From Anaerolineae bacterium (lineage in GTDB: Bacteria; Chloroflexota; Anaerolineae; Aggregatilineales; Phototrophicaceae), in assembly GCA_019912905.1 (NCBI GenBank), contig JAIOHO010000616.1, forward strand, positions 1 through 6,618: a DNA stretch of 6,618 bases, in the 5' to 3' direction. Every line of letters begins with the position of its first letter. The stretch's first letter is position 1. The notes beneath the pieces are model-generated. The model was not told where the DNA came from, ran no database searches, and saw nothing but the letters and a program-made list of their open reading frames with translations. The translations under genes and the position numbers were made by a program. Of this stretch, positions 4,713 through 6,618 are shown piece by piece.

Positions 4713-6618
4713 TCAAACCTCCTTTCTCGTGGCGTCGATCGCGGTCAGCAGCCTGCGATGGGCGGCTGCGCCGAAATGATGAGGGGTTATTTTCAGGACT
4801 GCATCAAAGTGAACCTGAGCCTGGACATGCTCACCGAGACCCAGATAACCCAGCGCGGTCATGTAATGGCAGTGGATGCGGTTGCGCTGGCTGAGATCTT
4901 CATCGAAGACCAGAAAATCCGGCAGGGACACCGCGAAGTAATCCATGTGAATGACGTCATCCTGATGCGCCAGTCCATAATCCACCAGCATCTGGAAAAT
5001 CTGGCGGGCTTCAGCCCTCTGGCCGAGCTTTTCGCGGGCCAGCCCCTGGTAATAAATCATATCGGGCGGCTGATCGTTGTAATACAGCGGCGAGGACGGT
5101 TCCGTCAGGCCGGTGGAGGCCCGCTCGAAGCAGCGCCGCGCCTGGTCCGCATCGCCCAACTGCTCGTAGGCGCAGCCCAGGTAGTAATCCAGGTGATTCT
5201 CCTGCGCGCCGGCCAGCTTGCCCTCACCGAGATTGTGGGGATAGACCCGCGCGCGTTCCAGGCAATCCCGTGCTTCGTCGGCGCGATCCGCCTCTAAATG
5301 CTGCCGGGCCTGTTCGACCAGGCTGGCGACGTACTGCCCGCTGATCTTGCCTTCGCCGCCTTCCCAGGGGTGGAAGTTCCGCTTCGAGATGAGCGCCAGG
5401 GCTTCGTCGGGGCGACCCAGCAGATTCAGCAGGCTGACTCGTTCGATGGTCAGGTCGTCGCGTTGATCGACCAGGGCGGCGTGCGCTTCGAGCCGCGCCA
5501 GCCGGTCCGCGGGCGGTGTCCTCAGGACCCGATGGAGTTGATCGAGTTCGAAAAACACGCGGGCGTCGGTCGGGTCCAATCGGAATGCTTCTTCATAGGC
5601 GGCCAACGCCTGCGCGGAATCCTGGCGTTTGTTCATGTAGGCCAGCCCCAGGTTGCGCTGGACGGTGGGAAAGGTTGGGTCGAGCCGACGCGCCTGCTCC
5701 CAGCAGTCGATAGCCTCGGCATAGCGGCGGTGGGCATACCAGAAATTGCCGAGATAGTAGGGCGCGCGGGCATCGTCGGGATGCAGCATCATGGCGGCCT
5801 GGAGCGCTGGGACACATTCGACACGGTTCGGGAAGCAGTAATCGGGCGGCAGTGCACGGGCCTGGGTGAACCATTCCCGCGCTGCGGCCTCGTCCCCCGT
5901 CTGTAAGCTGTACCAGCCCAGGTAGTAGGCCACCATCGGATCGGCGGCAGGCGCTCGCTTCAGCAGGGCGATCGCCTCGGCCAGCAGTCCCGCGTGGGCA
6001 TAATCGAGCGAGATTTCGATGAAATTGTGGACGTCGCCGCGCAGCAGCGGGCGGTACGTTTCGCCCTCGTTCAGCAGATCACACTCGACCATGATTCCAT
6101 AATTCATCCGGTCCTGCGCCAGGCTGTCCTCGATGAGCTGCCGCGCCTGATCGGTCTGGCCCAGGTGACGCAGCAGCGCCACTTTGAGATGCCGTGCCTG
6201 ATGATGCAGACCGTTGACGGCCAGGCTGCGATTCACGTGTTCCAGCGCGACCTCGAAATGCCCATCGCGGCAGGCAAGTCGGGCCAGTTCGAAATAGGCG
6301 CTGGGCTGCCAGGCCGCGCTCCACACCGCTTTGTAGAAGGCGTCATAGGCTTCGGTGTGGCGTCCCTGCATTTTCAGCGCCAGCCCCAGATTGTAATACG
6401 GTTCGCCATCATAGGGGTTAGGATTGCGGCGGGTCAGGCCGCGAATCGCCTGACGAAAATAAGCTTCCGCGTCGGCGAATTTGCCGCGCCGCAGCAGCAG
6501 CAGGCCAAGCGCATTGTTACAGCGGCTGTCCAGTGGATCGCGGCGCAGGGCTTCTTCGTAGTACGGCTCCGGCTGGAAGGTCGCATGGCGGTACTGCTCC
6601 AGGTGCAGGCCGTTGAGG
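4713..6618 (-). CDS. Large TPR protein of the DUF5107 type (C-terminal 634 residues; start beyond window)
   Basis: I recognise this as the TPR-rich C-terminal part of proteins that carry an N-terminal DUF5107 domain; that domain, if present, lies to the right of the window. Function is not established; TPR repeats usually mediate protein contacts, and DUF5107 proteins often sit near carbohydrate genes as I recall. The frame is open to position 6618 with no start. Seen (numbering from the window edge): EQYRHATFQPEPYYEEALRR (7-26), TPR units at about 31-58, 73-98, 107-135, 283-315, 319-350, 478-500 and 586-612, and the paired family motifs FHPWEGGEGK (415-424) and PHNLGEGK (460-467). No signal or membrane segment is visible in this part, and the C-terminus looks complete. 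The TGA stop lies 76 bases before the importer's binding-protein gene, in the same direction, with no clear terminator between them, so they may be co-transcribed. TPR content is certain; the DUF5107 label rests on recalled sequence style. Confidence 0.85.
   Translation of the reverse strand, partial: LNGLHLEQYRHATFQPEPYYEEALRRDPLDSRCNNALGLLLLRRGKFADAEAYFRQAIRGLTRRNPNPYDGEPYYNLGLALKMQGRHTEAYDAFYKAVWSAAWQPSAYFELARLACRDGHFEVALEHVNRSLAVNGLHHQARHLKVALLRHLGQTDQARQLIEDSLAQDRMNYGIMVECDLLNEGETYRPLLRGDVHNFIEISLDYAHAGLLAEAIALLKRAPAADPMVAYYLGWYSLQTGDEAAAREWFTQARALPPDYCFPNRVECVPALQAAMMLHPDDARAPYYLGNFWYAHRRYAEAIDCWEQARRLDPTFPTVQRNLGLAYMNKRQDSAQALAAYEEAFRLDPTDARVFFELDQLHRVLRTPPADRLARLEAHAALVDQRDDLTIERVSLLNLLGRPDEALALISKRNFHPWEGGEGKISGQYVASLVEQARQHLEADRADEARDCLERARVYPHNLGEGKLAGAQENHLDYYLGCAYEQLGDADQARRCFERASTGLTEPSSPLYYNDQPPDMIYYQGLAREKLGQRAEARQIFQMLVDYGLAHQDDVIHMDYFAVSLPDFLVFDEDLSQRNRIHCHYMTALGYLGLGEHVQAQVHFDAVLKITPHHFGAAAHRRLLTAIDATRKEV

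Noticed and set aside
4680..5906. Two consecutive plus-strand frames (4680-5297, 5298-5906) opposite the TPR gene
   Set aside because: They mirror the codon pattern of the TPR repeats on the other strand; no SD sites or family features support them.
1..6618. tRNA, rRNA, insertion sequence or attachment site anywhere in the window
   Set aside because: No cloverleaf, rRNA-like stretch, transposase motif or long terminal inverted repeat was seen; coding density and direction are uniform.

Overview
The window holds five genes, all read from the minus strand. In transcription order (right to left) they are the C-terminal two thirds or so of a large TPR protein of the DUF5107 type, then an oligopeptide/oligosaccharide-type ABC importer: secreted substrate-binding protein, DppB-like permease, DppC-like permease, and the first 86 residues of a DppD/OppD-like ATPase that runs off the left edge. 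This is the standard Dpp/Opp order (A-B-C-D). A second ATPase (F type) may lie beyond position 1 but cannot be seen. The plus strand carries no gene I can support; its long open frames are high-GC shadows of these genes.

The DNA is GC-rich by eye. The TPR protein, the sequence style of the binding protein (a LPPVAERLP segment, a QYGGTW segment, a DVNGDGLRERPDG loop), the DppC-like subunit with a large external insertion and the hairpin-rich intergenic DNA all resemble what I recall from Chloroflexota, possibly Anaerolineae-like lineages. That placement is inference from recalled family style. The binding protein has a cleavable signal peptide but no lipobox cysteine.

Region by region: 4713-6618, TPR/DUF5107-type protein (start off-window); 4637-4712, short leader with several small repeats and a strong Shine-Dalgarno (SD) site; 2723-4636, substrate-binding protein; 2406-2722, a 317-base gap packed with stem-loops; 1422-2405, DppB-like permease with a likely GTG start; 269-1408, DppC-like permease; 1-259, partial ATPase. 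Gaps inside the permease/ATPase block are only 13 and 9 bases, so these genes are very probably one transcript. The structured 317-base gap separates the binding protein from its membrane partners and probably sets their relative expression.

Functionally, the binding protein would capture a peptide or an oligosaccharide outside the membrane, the two permeases form the channel and the ATPase drives transport. The neighbouring DUF5107/TPR gene and the resemblance to the family that includes rhizobial alpha-galactoside and Thermotoga sugar importers lean the guess towards a carbohydrate, but the substrate cannot be read from this sequence. I do not see a defence, mobile or otherwise novel system here. 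The items most worth a second look are the stem-loop array, the leader before the binding protein, and the TPR/DUF5107-importer linkage.
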